Shown in pieces: positions 1 through 13,300 of a stretch of 64,000 nucleotides of DNA. Position 1 is the stretch's first letter. Each line of letters opens with the position of its first letter. A model generated the notes under the pieces. It saw nothing but the letters and a program-made list of their open reading frames with translations, ran no database searches and was not told the DNA's origin. Location of the stretch: positions 5,240,104-5,304,103 of the forward strand of contig NC_044596.1 of assembly GCF_901933205.1 (NCBI RefSeq), given 5' to 3'. The stretch comes from Camarhynchus parvulus (lineage: Eukaryota > Chordata > Aves > Passeriformes > Thraupidae). Made by a program: the position numbers and the translations under genes.

Positions 1-759
1 GCATGTTTGTTTGTGTGTGTGCACCCAGCATTGGGATCAGCGAATTCTTCATGGTTTATGCAGGACCCTGGTACCTGATATTAAGGTTACTGGGGCAGCA
101 GTAGCTGGGAGCCAGTGTCACATTTCTGGGGCAGCCAGTGCTCCACCAGCTCTGACCACTCTGTGCTCACTTCATTGCAAAAGTGACTTTTTGCTCAAGC
201 TTTTTTTCCCTTGCATAAACTGTTTATTTCTCTCCCCTGAGCAGGGAGGAGAGGTTAAACTCGGAAGCCACTAGGGAGGGAAGCAGTGGGTTTTTTTGGG
301 AGCGGATTTTGGAACTCTCAGGTCGATTGCAGTCCAGGCGTTTTCCCACCCTGCAGCCCGTGCCAAGAGCCGGGCGTGCGGCTCTAAATAACGCTCTGGC
401 CTTTATGGAAAGGGATCAGATGTTCCAGGAGCCTCCGTCTCTGCTGCTCCCACCTCACTTGCTCTCTCTGCAGGATATAGTTAGCACTTCTCTTGGCCTT
501 ATATAGCAAGGCCTGATAGTTAGTGTTAACAGGAATAAAAAACACGGAGAGCTGCCAGATTGCGTAAATCGGACCAGTGTTTGGAATTTCATAAATGCCA
601 TGACTTTGGGTACAAGTTGAGCACGCGGAACAATACAGAACTGTTCTCTCTTTAGATCTCTCCCTCCCTTGCTGAGGGAGAGCAGGGAGAGAGCTGGAAT
701 TTTGCTGCTTCTTCCATGTTTTTAATTTCCCCCTCCTCTCTGCTTTCATCCCCTTGAAG
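1..759 (+). other. ANKS1A: ANKS1A intron, 3' part
   Basis: This is intronic sequence ending in a pyrimidine-rich tract (about 721-757) before the acceptor at 758-759. I see no exon in it. The open frames here are short and lack family features. Confidence 0.8.
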
Positions 760-1310
760 ACCACAGGAGGAGCAGCGGCCGCCGCAGCCAGGACTCCACA
801 GACAGCCAGGACATCCAGGTGCCAGAGCAGTTCTCAGGGTTGCTCCACGGCTCTTCTCCAATCTGTGAAATAAGCGAGGACCCTTTCAGGCTCGCTTCCT
901 CCTCGGAGAAGGGGGACACTGAAGCCACGAGCCACCCTGCTGCTATGCAGCTGGAGGATGCTGAGCTAACGTCGTCAGGACCGGCTCGGAGCAGCTCCCC
1001 GGACCCCACGCAGACCGTGGTGTACGCCACGGTGCAGCACGTCAGCCGGGCGGATCCCGCAGCCCTGGGCACGCCCCACGTGTGTGCTGAGCCAGAGGGG
1101 GACAGAGCTGTGGGTAGAGCCCACCCGGGCAGCAAACCCAAAGCTGAGCTCAAACTCAGCCGCAGCTTGTCCAAGTCGGACTCTGACCTGCTGACCTGCT
1201 CCCCGACCGAGGACGATGCCATGGGGAGCCGGAGCGAATCGCTCTCCAACTGCAGCAGCGGCAAGAAGCGGCTGGAGAAGTCCCCATCCTTTGCTTCGGA
1301 GTGGGATGAG
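760..1310 (+). CDS. ANKS1A: ANKS1A exon: serine-rich linker before SAM1
   Basis: This large exon of about 551 nt encodes a low-complexity, phosphoserine-type linker between the ankyrin repeats and SAM1. It includes the stretches [16 protein letters not shown] and [20 protein letters not shown], and ends in [10 protein letters not shown]. These match human ANKS1A closely from memory. The donor is GAG|gtaagg at 1311 (phase 0). The acceptor could be at 758-759 or 765-766; the first has the better pyrimidine tract, so the start is uncertain by 7 nt. No globular domain is visible. RSQDS and SRSLS look like basophilic-kinase or 14-3-3-type sites, which is inference only. Confidence 0.93.
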
Positions 1311-4300
1311 GTAAGGCTGAGCTTGCTAAAAAGCCTCTGTGCCAGGAAGGAGTGTGCAGCAGGAGCTCCCCTCTGCCATGCTGCCCTCAGGGGTCCTGGG
1401 TGGGTTCCGTTGCTTTCCGCTAACTCTCACAAGGCATTAACAGGCACATGCTCACCTGGGAGTCTGCAAAGTGTTAAATGCCAAAATATAAAGTTCACTG
1501 GAGTGGGGGAGTAGCAGAATTGCAAGTAGTTTCAAAGTTTTTTGCTCAAATACAGAGTGTCCTGGTTTGAAAAAGGAAGTGAGATTTTTTTGGGATTCAT
1601 GTGCACTGTGCACCAGTGTCAACTAAAGCTTTGTATTCTTGTTCCTCTTCATCATATATTTTCAATCCCCTTGAAGGAACCTCCAAGACATATGCCCAGG
1701 GAGCATATATTTTCTTGGGGGCACTGGCATTGTGCCAGCATCAAACTGTGACACAGGGCTTGGTTTCTTTTAGGCAAGCCTGATAGATTTTCACATCCCC
1801 CGAAATGAGAAAGACTTGATAACAATGCCCTTCACCAACCTTTCTCCTGATTTCCTCCTTCCAGTTCTTCTCTGCTGATTGTCCCAATGTCTTGGAAGTG
1901 TTGTGTTGCTGGGTCCCTGCTGCTGGGGAGTGTGAGCAGTGCCCAGGGGTTCATGGGGATGGAAGGAAGACAGCAATTAGGCTGGTTTGTGTGTTTGATA
2001 GCTCCTGCTCTCCTCCTCACACGCTCATTTCAGTGGCTGGTTAGCAGTCACTTTATTATCATATCGGACGCCCACGGACAGTTAAATATTTCATGCTCAG
2101 AAAGTTGGCCCTGGAGAGCCACTGGGGCAAGATTAAGTGTCCCTCTGAAATTCAGCACCGCAGCATTACTGAAACATTCTTTGGGGATGATTCTGTGCTG
2201 GGAGAAGTGGGGCTGCAGAAGAGATAAGCTCGGATGAACCACTCTTTGTACTCTGAAAAGGAACTGAAAGCCCTGGCGTGGTGCTGGGGGTGTGGAGCCG
2301 CGTGTGCCGGGCGTGGAAGCCCGGGGGAGGGTTGTGCCCCTGCACTGGCTGATGCTCAGCTGCCTCTCCAGCCCTAACTCAGAGAGAAAATTATCATCTG
2401 GGGAAGAGGGAGGTATTTAGAGATGCTAAAAGCAACGTGAGAACCCATCCCTCAGTCCGTTCTCTCCCTCCCCCTCACTCCCTGCTGGGTCTCAGGGTTG
2501 CCAAATAGATATTTTCCTCTGCAGCTGCTTGGGCTGGAGAGGCTTCACTGTTAATTGCCCAGGTCAGTTGTACCATGGCTTAGGGAAAGGTTCTGCAGCA
2601 GAAGGTTCTTTGGAAGGGCTGGATAATTCCCTGTGCTTTTATTTGAGCTGTTTGCAGCAGACACTGAAAGGGCAGAAGCCTTTGGCACGAGTGCATTGGT
2701 AGCAGAGGTCAAGTGCTGAGCTGCCTGCACTGCCTCTGCTTCCTCTGCTCAGATGAACCCTCAGAGCTGCTTCCTCCTGCCTGTAAACAAATCCCTCGTT
2801 TCCCCTGAGGCAGCCGGACAAGCCCCAGGAGAGGAATCTGCTTTTCCTTCCTCTCATGTTTAGGTGAGGAAATCACAGAAAGAATGTGAAAAATTCACAT
2901 CTGTCTGAAGTGGGGCAGATCTCTTTTTTAAAAAAGTCTGGCTGGTCATAATGGCATCAGTGAGATTTAAACATAAATGTAATTCTGTGGTTGTGTGTTA
3001 GATTCGTTCCCTGGATGGGATAATGCAGCTGCTCAGAACTGGATGCAACTTGCAGCCTCTGCACTTACCAGGGCAATATAAACCTTGTTGAGCCATCCCT
3101 GTTAGCAATGGTTTGGCTTTCCGTCTGTGCTGAGGGGAAGCAATGGCAGATTTATATTATTCTGTTAATTTTAATGGCCTTTATGCAGGTGACTGAGGAG
3201 GGAAGTGATCCCTGTGCAGCTCTCCCAGCTGAGGACTCTGCCTGCTGGCCTGGCCAGCTGTAGGTGTGTCTGTGCAGGGCACAGGGGCTTGGGGAGGGAT
3301 CTGTGCTGTCCCTGGACACATGAGATCTGCAGCAGAGCCTGAGCTGACCCTGCTCTGGCCTGTGGAGGCTGACTGGGGACAGAAAATCTGCTGCTTGTGA
3401 GCAAAGGGTCACGTCCTTGCCCTGGCCGAGCGCTGCCAATGCCCTTTGTTGGAAGTGGAAGGTGGTGCTGGCTTTGCCAAAAGGGTGGGATGGGGAAGGA
3501 ATTATTCACTTGGCAAAGCTCATCCCTGTTCCCAGTTGCAGCTCCCCTGTGCCAAGGAGCTGGCCCAGAGTGTTGCTTTGTGCTCTGTGCTGTCCAGGAG
3601 CCCATTCAGCCCATGTCACATCTGCTCCCGACCCTCTGCAGCTGCTGCCAGGTGGGACTTCTGTGTGAGCAGGGCAGAAAACTCCCACATCCAGCATCCA
3701 GGTATTGCCCAGGGGGGTGAGGAGTGAAAATGCTCAGTCCTGCTCTGGTGGGAAGCAGGGTGGGTGCAAGGAGGCCTGTGAGGGGATGCGACTCTCAGTC
3801 AGCATAAATGTTTGAATCCTTCCAAACCTGTCTGTGGGCTGAAGTGATGGATTTGGTTTTCATCATTGGCTCATGAGTATTGAGCAGACAGGGATGAGTG
3901 GGGCAGCAGCAGCTCTCAGGGGGTTTGGTACAGAACAACCTGGATTTGCATCTCTGAGGGAGGGGGGCTCTGGCCCCCAGCCCCCTTTTCAGGGCAGATT
4001 AAGCTGCTCCTGCTCTGCCTTCCTGCTCTGTAGGGCAGCTCCAGACCTGCCCTTCAGCCTGGTTCATGCTCTAGGCTCTGAGCAGGGATTCTGCAGTCAA
4101 GGCCTGGGGCTGCTCTTCTGCCCCTTAGGTGCTGGTGAGAAAAACGATCTGTTAAATGATCAGGGCAAAGAACAAGGAAGGCTGCTGGGAATTAGCCTCA
4201 GACCTGGCTCCTGACATCCCTTAAAATCCCCTGACATCCTCCACTTCCAGCTGCCTGCTGTCAAGTCATCTGTTCCAATGCTGAATTTCAATTTTGGAGG

Positions 4301-7300
4301 TTCTGGTACCCATCTCACAAAATGAGGTTGTAGTTCTGTGTTCTGACCTAAGTGCTCCTAGGAAGAGATTAAACATCCTTCAAAAAAATTTAGGGAACTG
4401 AATAAAACATGCACATAACTTTAGGTTTTTTAGAAAAAAGGAGGTACACAGTCCACCGTTTTTTTTTTCCTCCTAAGTGAATTAGTTGAAGAGCTAATGA
4501 ATATTCTGTAGCTAATTATGGCACTGGACATTCATCTCTCATGACTAACTGCAGTGGTGCTCCGTGTCTCCTGTGAAAGGAATGCTTTGCATCTGCAGTA
4601 ACCATGGATGTGGTGTTTCACCAGTTCCTGCCCCGTTGTGGGGCTGTTGATGTCCCCTAAGGATGGATGCCAGGAGCAGATGGCACATCTGTGGTACATC
4701 CACCTCAGGCTTGGAGATGGGAAGGAGCTTGATGGAGATTGTGGCTGCCTTCAAACCTTGTCTGGACTGTTGGGTGCTGCAGTACCCTGTGGAATCAGTG
4801 TCTTAATTACAGGCTCACTGTGGAGGATTAACAACATTTGCATTGAAATGTCAAACTTTCTGGAAAGCTTTTGATGCAAAACCTGCCACTGCCTTAAAAC
4901 ACCCAGGAGTTGAAATTCAGAGCTGCCAGCCAGCACCCTTGAAAGAAAATGCAAATATTCCCCTTGTTACTCAGGAAGAGCTGCTGCTTTTGTGCCTGGT
5001 GAAATTGCATGGTGTATAAAAGCTCTGCCTCCCAAAATGTTCCATTTATTCTCTTGGTTCAGGTGTTCAAATCTCAGCTTGCCCTGGGTTTGGCTGGTGG
5101 GACCAGGCAGGGTGGCTTCAATTGTCCCTGGGTGTCCCCTGCCCTCAGCTCACATTGCAGTTTCCCTTTTGCCTGAAATAGCTGTAGTTCACTTTTGTCT
5201 AGGGCAGAAGCAGCAGTGGGGTCAGTATTTTTGGTTTTGATTCTGCTAAACAAGCATGGCCAGCAGGCTCTTAATCAGCTTAATTATTGGGCTGATTATT
5301 CTATTGTCTCCAGATCCCAATGCTTCCTCCTGGTTTTCCTGTGCTAAGGTCAGGAATTCTTACATCATCCCCCATGTCCAATCTCATCTCTTTGCCCTCA
5401 GTGGTGAGATTTCCTCCAGCCTGATGAACTTTTTGAAGTGAAATCTTTTGTGTTTCCACCATTTTTAAATGTGCTGCAAAGTCCCAGCCTGCTGGAATCC
5501 TGAGCCAATGTGGAACTAAGCCAATCCAAGCCAGTGTAAGACAATTTACTGGTTTGACAGGAAAACCTGTGTGCTGAAAGGCCAATGTAAAGACCAGGCA
5601 TGCTTTGTTCCAGCAGCCAGGGTTGGACACCACAGGGGTGATATCTGCCACCTCCATCCACCTCTGTGTGTGTTTCTGGGAGCTTCTCAAGTGTGTGAAC
5701 TCAATATTTGTGAATCAGGAGCTTTTGATTCTTGTGAGAATGATGGGATGTTTGGGTTATGTAACAGCCTTGTGATCACTGGCATTTTGGGGACATTTTT
5801 GTTTTTCAGGAACAGAAATGTCCGGCCGCAGTGTCCTTACTAAATCCAGTCCTTCATTATGTTCTCTTCCGCTTTATGTCCCATCTTCCAGCACTTCTGA
5901 AGCTTTTATTTTAAAAAATGTCTTTAAATCTCCCTCTCCAGCCTGGAGCAGCTTCACTGCTCTGTCCCACAGGCCACAGCCAGCCTTGCTTGAGAGCCTT
6001 ATGTTGCTTTGGGGTTTGTGTTAGGATGCAGGAAGGACAGTGAATTGATTCAAGCCTTTCTGGGGGGTTTGCCTTTTTTATTGTGACTCAGAGTAGCCTT
6101 TGTCCAGTTAAATAAGCTATCAAAGATCAGTACCTAGAAATTGAGTTCAGTTTGCCACTTAAAGCAGAGGCCAATGAAACCAGCGACCTGGTTTTGGATA
6201 TCTAAAAGCTTATATATATGACTGCAGTTAAAAAAGGTAGCATTTGAAAGCAAAATGGTAGGTATTTGCAGGAAACAATACTGTAAAAATCTCCCCTGCT
6301 GTGGGCAGATGTGTTGCTACGTTTGGCCATTCTCTTTATCATGTCAGTGTTGGATTTTACTGTTTGTCAAAACAACGTTGATATTTCGAGGGCTGTGATA
6401 CTGCAGATGCATCACACACTGTTGTGAAATTCAAGTTTATACCATGAGTTCCTTTTGGTACGTGTTTGGATTTGTAACTTTGGGATTTGTACAAAAACAG
6501 AGGCTGGAGAGTGGCATGAAGCAACAGGCCCTGGTCCCCATCCAAATGAATTTCTCAGAGACCATATTAAGCCAGAAAATGTGTTTGCCTTTATCACTGG
6601 TGAACAGTTGCAGAATGATTTGAAATAAATTCAGCAAGTCTCTGTGCTGTGGAAGGCTGCTGGAGGAGGATGGAGCACAGCAGCTCTGGGTACCAGTGCT
6701 CAAATGTGCCGTGAGCAACTGCCTGGTGCAGTTTAGCTTTGAATTAGTAAATGGAGCATTATGTTTTCCAGGCCTCTGGTGTTTGTTATGCTGAGTTCAT
6801 ACAGGCTGGTGTCTTTTGGAGACATTGAATATATTGAGCAGTGAAATATGAGCCGTGTGCTCCATGGGATGGCAATGGGAGAGCAGAAGCTGAAGGATCA
6901 TAAACTGAACCAGAAGTGGTTTATGGGCTGTCACCAACCTAGAAATGAGATTCATGGCCCAAATCCAAATTTTGCAGATCTGTACCTGTGTTAAGGAGTC
7001 AGCAGGTATCATCTCAGATCCCACTCTTGCTCCATCCCTTTCAGACATGCTGGTGGATGCTGCAATCCTGCTGTTCTTCTGCTCCAGGATATATCCCAGC
7101 TAAGTCTGAGCAGCCTCCCTTCCTCCTTCAGGGGTTCAGTGATGTGAGGTTTGCTGTGGTGTTGGTGCAGAATGGAAATGTCAGTGATTCTGTGCTGCCC
7201 CAGCATCATCTGTGAATCTCACGTGCCCATAGTTCTCCCCTGGAGTTTGGAGCTGACCTGCTGGGCTGTGATGGGGGTGCTCACATCATCACTGGGGGTT

Positions 7301-10300
7301 TGTTGTGCTCAGAGGGGTTTGAAACCACAGAAGCAGCTTGTTTGGGGGTTCTTTTTTTATTATAATTTGAAACCAAATCTGCCCCATCCCCCAGCTGTTA
7401 AAGCTTGGAAATAATGAAGTCTTAACTCCTGACTCTCTCCTGGAATTGCAGAAATTTAAAAGACTGATAACCTTTCCACCCAACTTTGTAAGTAGCTTTT
7501 GAGACTGCTGCTGGAGCTGCTCTTGTGTGCTGAGCCTGAGCCCCAGGCAGGTTTGTACAGTAGGTTATGAACCCTCAGTAATAAGGATTTATAATGGGAA
7601 TCCTGCTATATTCTTAATTATACTCCTGCTGCAGGGTGTCATTATAGTGCACTAATGCCCTCCATATGGCAGATAGTGTGTGCTTGGTTCTGTGTGGTTT
7701 TATTTAATTACAGACCTTTATTTGAGTAACTTCACTGCCCAGAGTCTGAGGCCTGTGCAGGTGCACTGCAGGTCCTCTTCTGGTGCTCAGGAATCACTGG
7801 TGATTTTTAAGCTGCCAGTTTGGGAAGGGGCCACAGAGGAAACAGAAGACATTGACCCACACAAGGTAGAGAGGCCCTTGCACAGAGTGCCCAGAGCAGC
7901 TGTGGCTGCCCCATCCCTGGAGGTGTCCAAGGCCAGACTGGACAGGGCTTGGAGCACCCTGGGATAGTGGAAGGTGTCCCTGCCCATGGCAGTGAGTGGG
8001 ACTGGATGAGCTTTAAAGTCCCTTCTAACCCAAAATGTTTGAGGATTCTGTGATTTTAGTTCTCTCAGGGTGACCTTGCTGTGTCCTTGGCAGTCTCTGA
8101 TGCTGCGTGCAGAGACTGAGAACAAACTTGTGCATTTGCATTGGTGGGGAGTGTAAGGTGAGGTTTTATCAAGCCCCTTTCAGAAAGCTCCAGGAGCATC
8201 AAGGCGCCTCCAAAAGTGGGTGAGTGTCACCCTGACAGAGTGCTGGTCAGTCTGGTGCTGCCCAAATGAGGCTCCTACCCTGTGTGTGGGCAGATGGCCT
8301 GTGTTGTGTGAAGCTCTTTATTCTGGGGACAAAAGCACTGGGGCTGCTTTAATGGCCCTCAGTCTCAATGGATTCATTGGCTTCAAACTTCAGCAGTGGC
8401 TGGGGAAGAAAAGCTGGAGAGATCCGAATGGACACCATGGCATGCATCAGGGCAGGGTGTGGAATGGGGCTGCCTGTGGAGCAGAGCGTCTGCAGGGCAC
8501 TGTGTGCCCTTGGGGACAGGGGGGTCACTGCCCTCTGCACAGCTGTGGGACCTGTCCACCCCTGTGTCCCTGCTGCTCCTGCAGGCTGGGATCAGAGAAG
8601 AGGAGACATCCTGCCCGTGTAAGGAGCCATTGGCTGCTGCTGCCATGAGCACTGTGAGGTGGGGAATTACTGTGCAGGACTCCCCTCCTGTCCTGCAGCA
8701 GGACAGACCTTGGTGTGCCATGAGGCTGGCTTGGCCTCGCTGGCCTTCTGCAAACAAATGCCTCTTCCTCTGCTAGCAGAACTGTGCTCAGGATGGTTTG
8801 TTTTGGGTCAGGCTCTGTTTTGGAGGCACTGGCCAGTTGCTATGTTCCCTGCCTGCCTGGAAGAGCTCGCCTCAGCCCTGGCTGGACTCTCAGCCACACC
8901 CAGCTCCTTTTTTTGGGGCGTTTATGTCTCTCACCAAATGTAGGCAAATCTGAAACTAAATCCAAGAGCTCCAGTCCTGGTAACTGCTCCACAGCTCGTC
9001 CAGGCACATTCCTGCTGTGGGGTTAGTGAGGGACACTCTGCTCCCCTTGCAGCCTTTCCTTCTCCCAGAGTACTTCAGCTGTGTAGGAGTTTCTCCTTTC
9101 CTGGTGGGGTTTGAGGGCTCCCTGTCTGTCCCACGTGGAGCCACTGCCCCTCTGCATCAGGGATAACAGATATGGTTGTATTAATTTAGAGGGTGGAAGC
9201 GTTTTATGGTTTTATTTCTGCTGCTGTAAAACAAATAAACCGTAAAATCCCCACCCCAGATCAACCCCACAGCACAACCAGAGATAGGCACTTCACTGGA
9301 AAAATCCAGGTTAAGCCAAAACAAATCAGAACTGAGTGTTCAGGCTACAACTTAGTCTGAGCTGCAGCGCTATTTTTAAACATGGTATTTTTGTATTTTA
9401 ATAATTAACCAGTGGGAAAGGACAGCCTAAAAAACTGTAGTCTAGGCTATTTTCAAGGTATCTTCAGCCCCGTGTCCATGCTGGAGTGCAGCTGAGGAAA
9501 GGCTACAGAGGATGGGGATGCCCTAGAGCAGTGGTTCCCTCTCTAGGTTTGTCCTTCCCCTCGTACTTCTCTTTACAGCCTCCTAACAGTTAAATCAAGC
9601 TGGTCAGCCATAAACCCGTGTTTGAAGTGGTGTGTGAGTCTGTTTGAGGTGTTTGCTTCTCATGGAGAGCCGAGGGCAGGGCAGGATTTCCCTCTGCAGT
9701 AATGGTAATAGCTGGGACTGTGCCTGACTGTGACCAGCACTTGGCAAAGGAGGACTGGGAAAGGTAAATCCTCTGCCACGTGATTGTTTCATTTCCATTC
9801 AGTTTTATATAGCACAAGGCAATTCCCTGCTTTTGAGGAAAAGGTCGTGGGTGTTTCAGTGCTCCAGAGGCACCTGCAAGTCCTCAAGGCAGGGTTGGGA
9901 CTGCAGAGCTGGCAGTGCTGGGGGCTGAGCCTGGACAGCATCAAGTCTCTCTCAGATTAGGAGAGAGCAGCATGATGGAAACAAAGGAACTTGGCCTCAG
10001 AGTTAATTTGCAATTTGAATCCAGCTAGAAATTCCCAGACAAGGTACAAGAGCAGCTCCAGCTCGGAGATGTACCTTGTCCTGGAACTGATGGACACCAA
10101 TCTGCAAAGTTAAATGTCTTAAACTACTGGAGTTTCTGATTGTTTTCCCAGGCTGATTTTCAGATCTCCCAGTAAATGGGTGTTAATTGTATTTCAGCCC
10201 AATAGAGGAGCTCATCCTCATGGTTTTCCAGGGGCAGAGGACCTACATCCTTAAAAGCTGTCACAGCTCACAGCACTGCCTGGTCCCTGGTGAGATTTAA

Positions 10301-13300
10301 CCCTGCCAAGTGCAGTGCCTGTGCTCCCTGCAGGAGGAGAGGCTTCCTGGAGATCTGCCTTGGCAGGAGCCTTGTAAGAGCTCTTTTGGTTTCACCAAAA
10401 CCCCTCTCTGGTGGAGCTCAGCTCCAAGCTGCCCCTGAGGGTGCATGGCAGGCAGATCCAGCCTCTTGCAGCATCCCCAGGAGCTGCTCACAGCAGTGGG
10501 GAGTCGTGCAGCTGCACCAAACACAGCATCACACTGGGAGCCAGGGCAGAGGCAGCCAGGGGTGAAATCCAGGGCAACTTGGACTCCTTCCCCAAGTATG
10601 TCCTTAAATGACCAGGAGAAAAAAGTTGAGTAAGAGTTGAGGTTTATTCCCCCACTCTGTGGCCAGTCACTTTGCATTCAGCAGCAGCCACTCAGAAGTG
10701 CCTCGCAGGGGTGTTTGCTTGGGAGATTTCCTTTTGGGAATCTTACTGGAGGCTTTTTTTTTCCGTTTTTTATTTTATTTTCTGTTCAGTTATAGACTGA
10801 ATACTGGGGTAGGCAACCAGCCCTGAGCCTCTCAAATGTGTTTCTGTTTGGGCAATAGTGGAATTCAGTGCTGAGTATTGAAGGGTCTGAACTGACCAGC
10901 TGAGCTGCATTTGTCAAGCCTTTCCTCTTACAAACTAACCTGGGAATTGTCATTCTCCCTCTGCACCACTGCATTGGAAGCCTCAGTTTACAAATTCTGC
11001 TCAAGAATTGCTTGAAAGGTTTCTCTTCTCATTTCAGGAAGTCTCCTAAAAGTTCACTGGGAATTTCAACCTGCATTAATTTATTCTTTTGTGTGTGTGG
11101 CAAATGCAGCCATTTCTATGCAGCTCTTAAGAGGACTCAGACCCATTGCAGCAGAGTTTGAACCTTTTCTTCCTCACTGCCTGAGGTTTGTCTGGAGCTG
11201 ATGGAGCTGTCTCCTGCTCCCTCTCCTGGGTCCTTCAGGCATTTGCCCCGTGATGCTGTTATCCCACACAATCTGTATTCAAACCCTTTGGAAGCACCTG
11301 CTCCATGCACAGCATTGGGAAATGCGGGGATTTCAAAAATAAATCAAGCCAAAACAAAAATGCCCAACAAACCAGAGTGTGGGAAAGCTGAGCTCCCAGT
11401 CTGCTTGCTGGGAAGGAGGGGGTGCGAGCATTGCTGCAGTTTCACTGCTGGTGTAGGGGGCTGTGTGCTCCTGCAGGGTGAGGGAGGAGTTTGGGGCTCC
11501 CTCCTCACCCCCAGGCTCTGCTGGGGGATGCTTTTGTTGAAGCTTTTTATTTCCAGGCACTGGCAAGTTGTGGAAAGGAAGGCTCTGCAGAGCCTCAACC
11601 TCTCCATTTCCCTTCTGATCCATCCATCCCAGCAAAGACTGCCCAGGCAGGGTGTTCAGGGTACCTCTTCTGCTTCAGAGATACCTTAACATCCTTTCCT
11701 GCATTTCTTCAGCTATCACGTGGGAGGTGAAATCCTGAGCTGCTTTTACCTTTTCCTGAAGCTTTATTAATAATGTAACACATGCTGTTTTTTTTACTTT
11801 CCAGATTGAAAAGATCATGAGTTCCATCGGCGAAGGCATTGACTTTTCCCAGGAGCAGCACAGGATCTCAGGTAGTGTACCCAGCATGTGTCTGTCTGTC
11901 CTGGCTGTGCTCTGCACACAGCCAAGGTGCTGGCTCCTGTGTGTGGATGTCTTTAACCTGCTTTGGCTCTGGGAGGGGGAGGAATGCTCTGGCCCAGGAG
12001 GAGCAGACCTGGGTTCCCACATGATGCTCAATGCTGCTGCCACCATGTTTAATTATACACTTTTTGGGAATATTCCTTTAATTTTACAGAATGCAGCTGC
12101 AGGATTTTCTTTCCCTGAGGGCAGCAGCTGTGCTGAGCAGGGCTGGGTGGTGGTGCCAGTGTGGGTGCCATGGTGTCCATGCCCTTTGCGTGTGGCTGAT
12201 CTGCCAGGTGCCTCAGGGACTGGGCATTTCTAGATGCACCTGCAGGTACCCACTGAAAAAGGCTCTTGGACAACCCTTAAAATGTGAATTCCCTTCTCTG
12301 CCTTTGAGTTGTGAGTAAAAGCAGAACTCAGACTGGCTGGAGAGCTGCCACCACAGGGGATTCTGTCCTTTTAAATCCTTCACCTCCAGCCTGTTGCAGC
12401 AGAGCAGCCCTGACTCTGGATGGGCAGCAGCTCCTCCTGATGAGATGCTAATACAGATCTGCACACACAGCTCGCGCGGGCTGTGACAGAGCTCACCTCA
12501 TATCCATTTGTCACTCAGGTTTTTGCTTAGGTGAGGAGGAACCCACTGTTCCCAGTGGGAGTTCAGCCTGATTCAGGCTCTGCATTCCAGGATCAGATGG
12601 CATTGCAGAGGAGTTGAAGCTGTGTGGGTTTGCTCCCTTCTCTGACAGCCCTTCCCACACCAGTTCAGGCTGTGATGGATCAATAGCAGCAGGGAAAGGT
12701 CTGACATGGAGGAGAGAGGCAGAGCTAGGGCTCCTGCAGAGCAAAGGCAGGATTCCAGAATGCGGAGCATAGGGGGAAGGATGAAGCTGAGAAATAGGAG
12801 TTTGTTTCAGTCAGAAGTTGTGATCAAGATCTTGCCAGGGGGCACAAGTTCTTCTGTTCTTGTGTCATCCTTGTAACACACACATATCAGGTGTATTTGG
12901 GGCATCTTAGTTTTCAGCCTGGGATGTTTTAGGTGTCTGTTCTGTTTTTAAAGGAAACCCCTCCATTCCCTCCCTCTAAATACTTTCCTCTCTTCTTTTT
13001 GTCATGACTTGAAAGGGTTTTGCTAACAGAAAACTTGCCCTTGGTATCACTGTAGGTTTCCCTTTTGAAAGCAGAAATGTATTTACAGATGCATGCAAGG
13101 CTGAATAGAGTAAATAATTTTAAAAATTAAATTCAGGAGCTCAGGAAAAGGAGCTGCTGTGGTTTCATTCCCTCTGCCAATACCCCGACAGCTCCCAGGA
13201 ATGCTGTGGTAGGCAGCAAGCACTTCCTCACCTCTCTCTTGATAAATTAATTCTGAGCCAGCCACAAATCACTTGGATCTTTCGGAGCAAACCTGTGACA

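Larger units (their letters stand above)
1311..11804 (+). other. ANKS1A: ANKS1A intron (10.5 kb)
   Basis: The intron runs between the linker exon and the 67-nt exon. It holds one clear CR1 fragment (7873-8054) and a small hairpin (10035-10084). The rest is unremarkable avian intronic sequence with TG/CA-rich and A/T-rich patches. None of the open frames here looks like a conserved exon. Confidence 0.8.

Noticed and set aside
1558..1569. TGTCCTGGTTTG, resembling the start of avian LTRs
   Set aside because: No matching LTR end, target-site duplication or internal retroviral sequence could be found around it.
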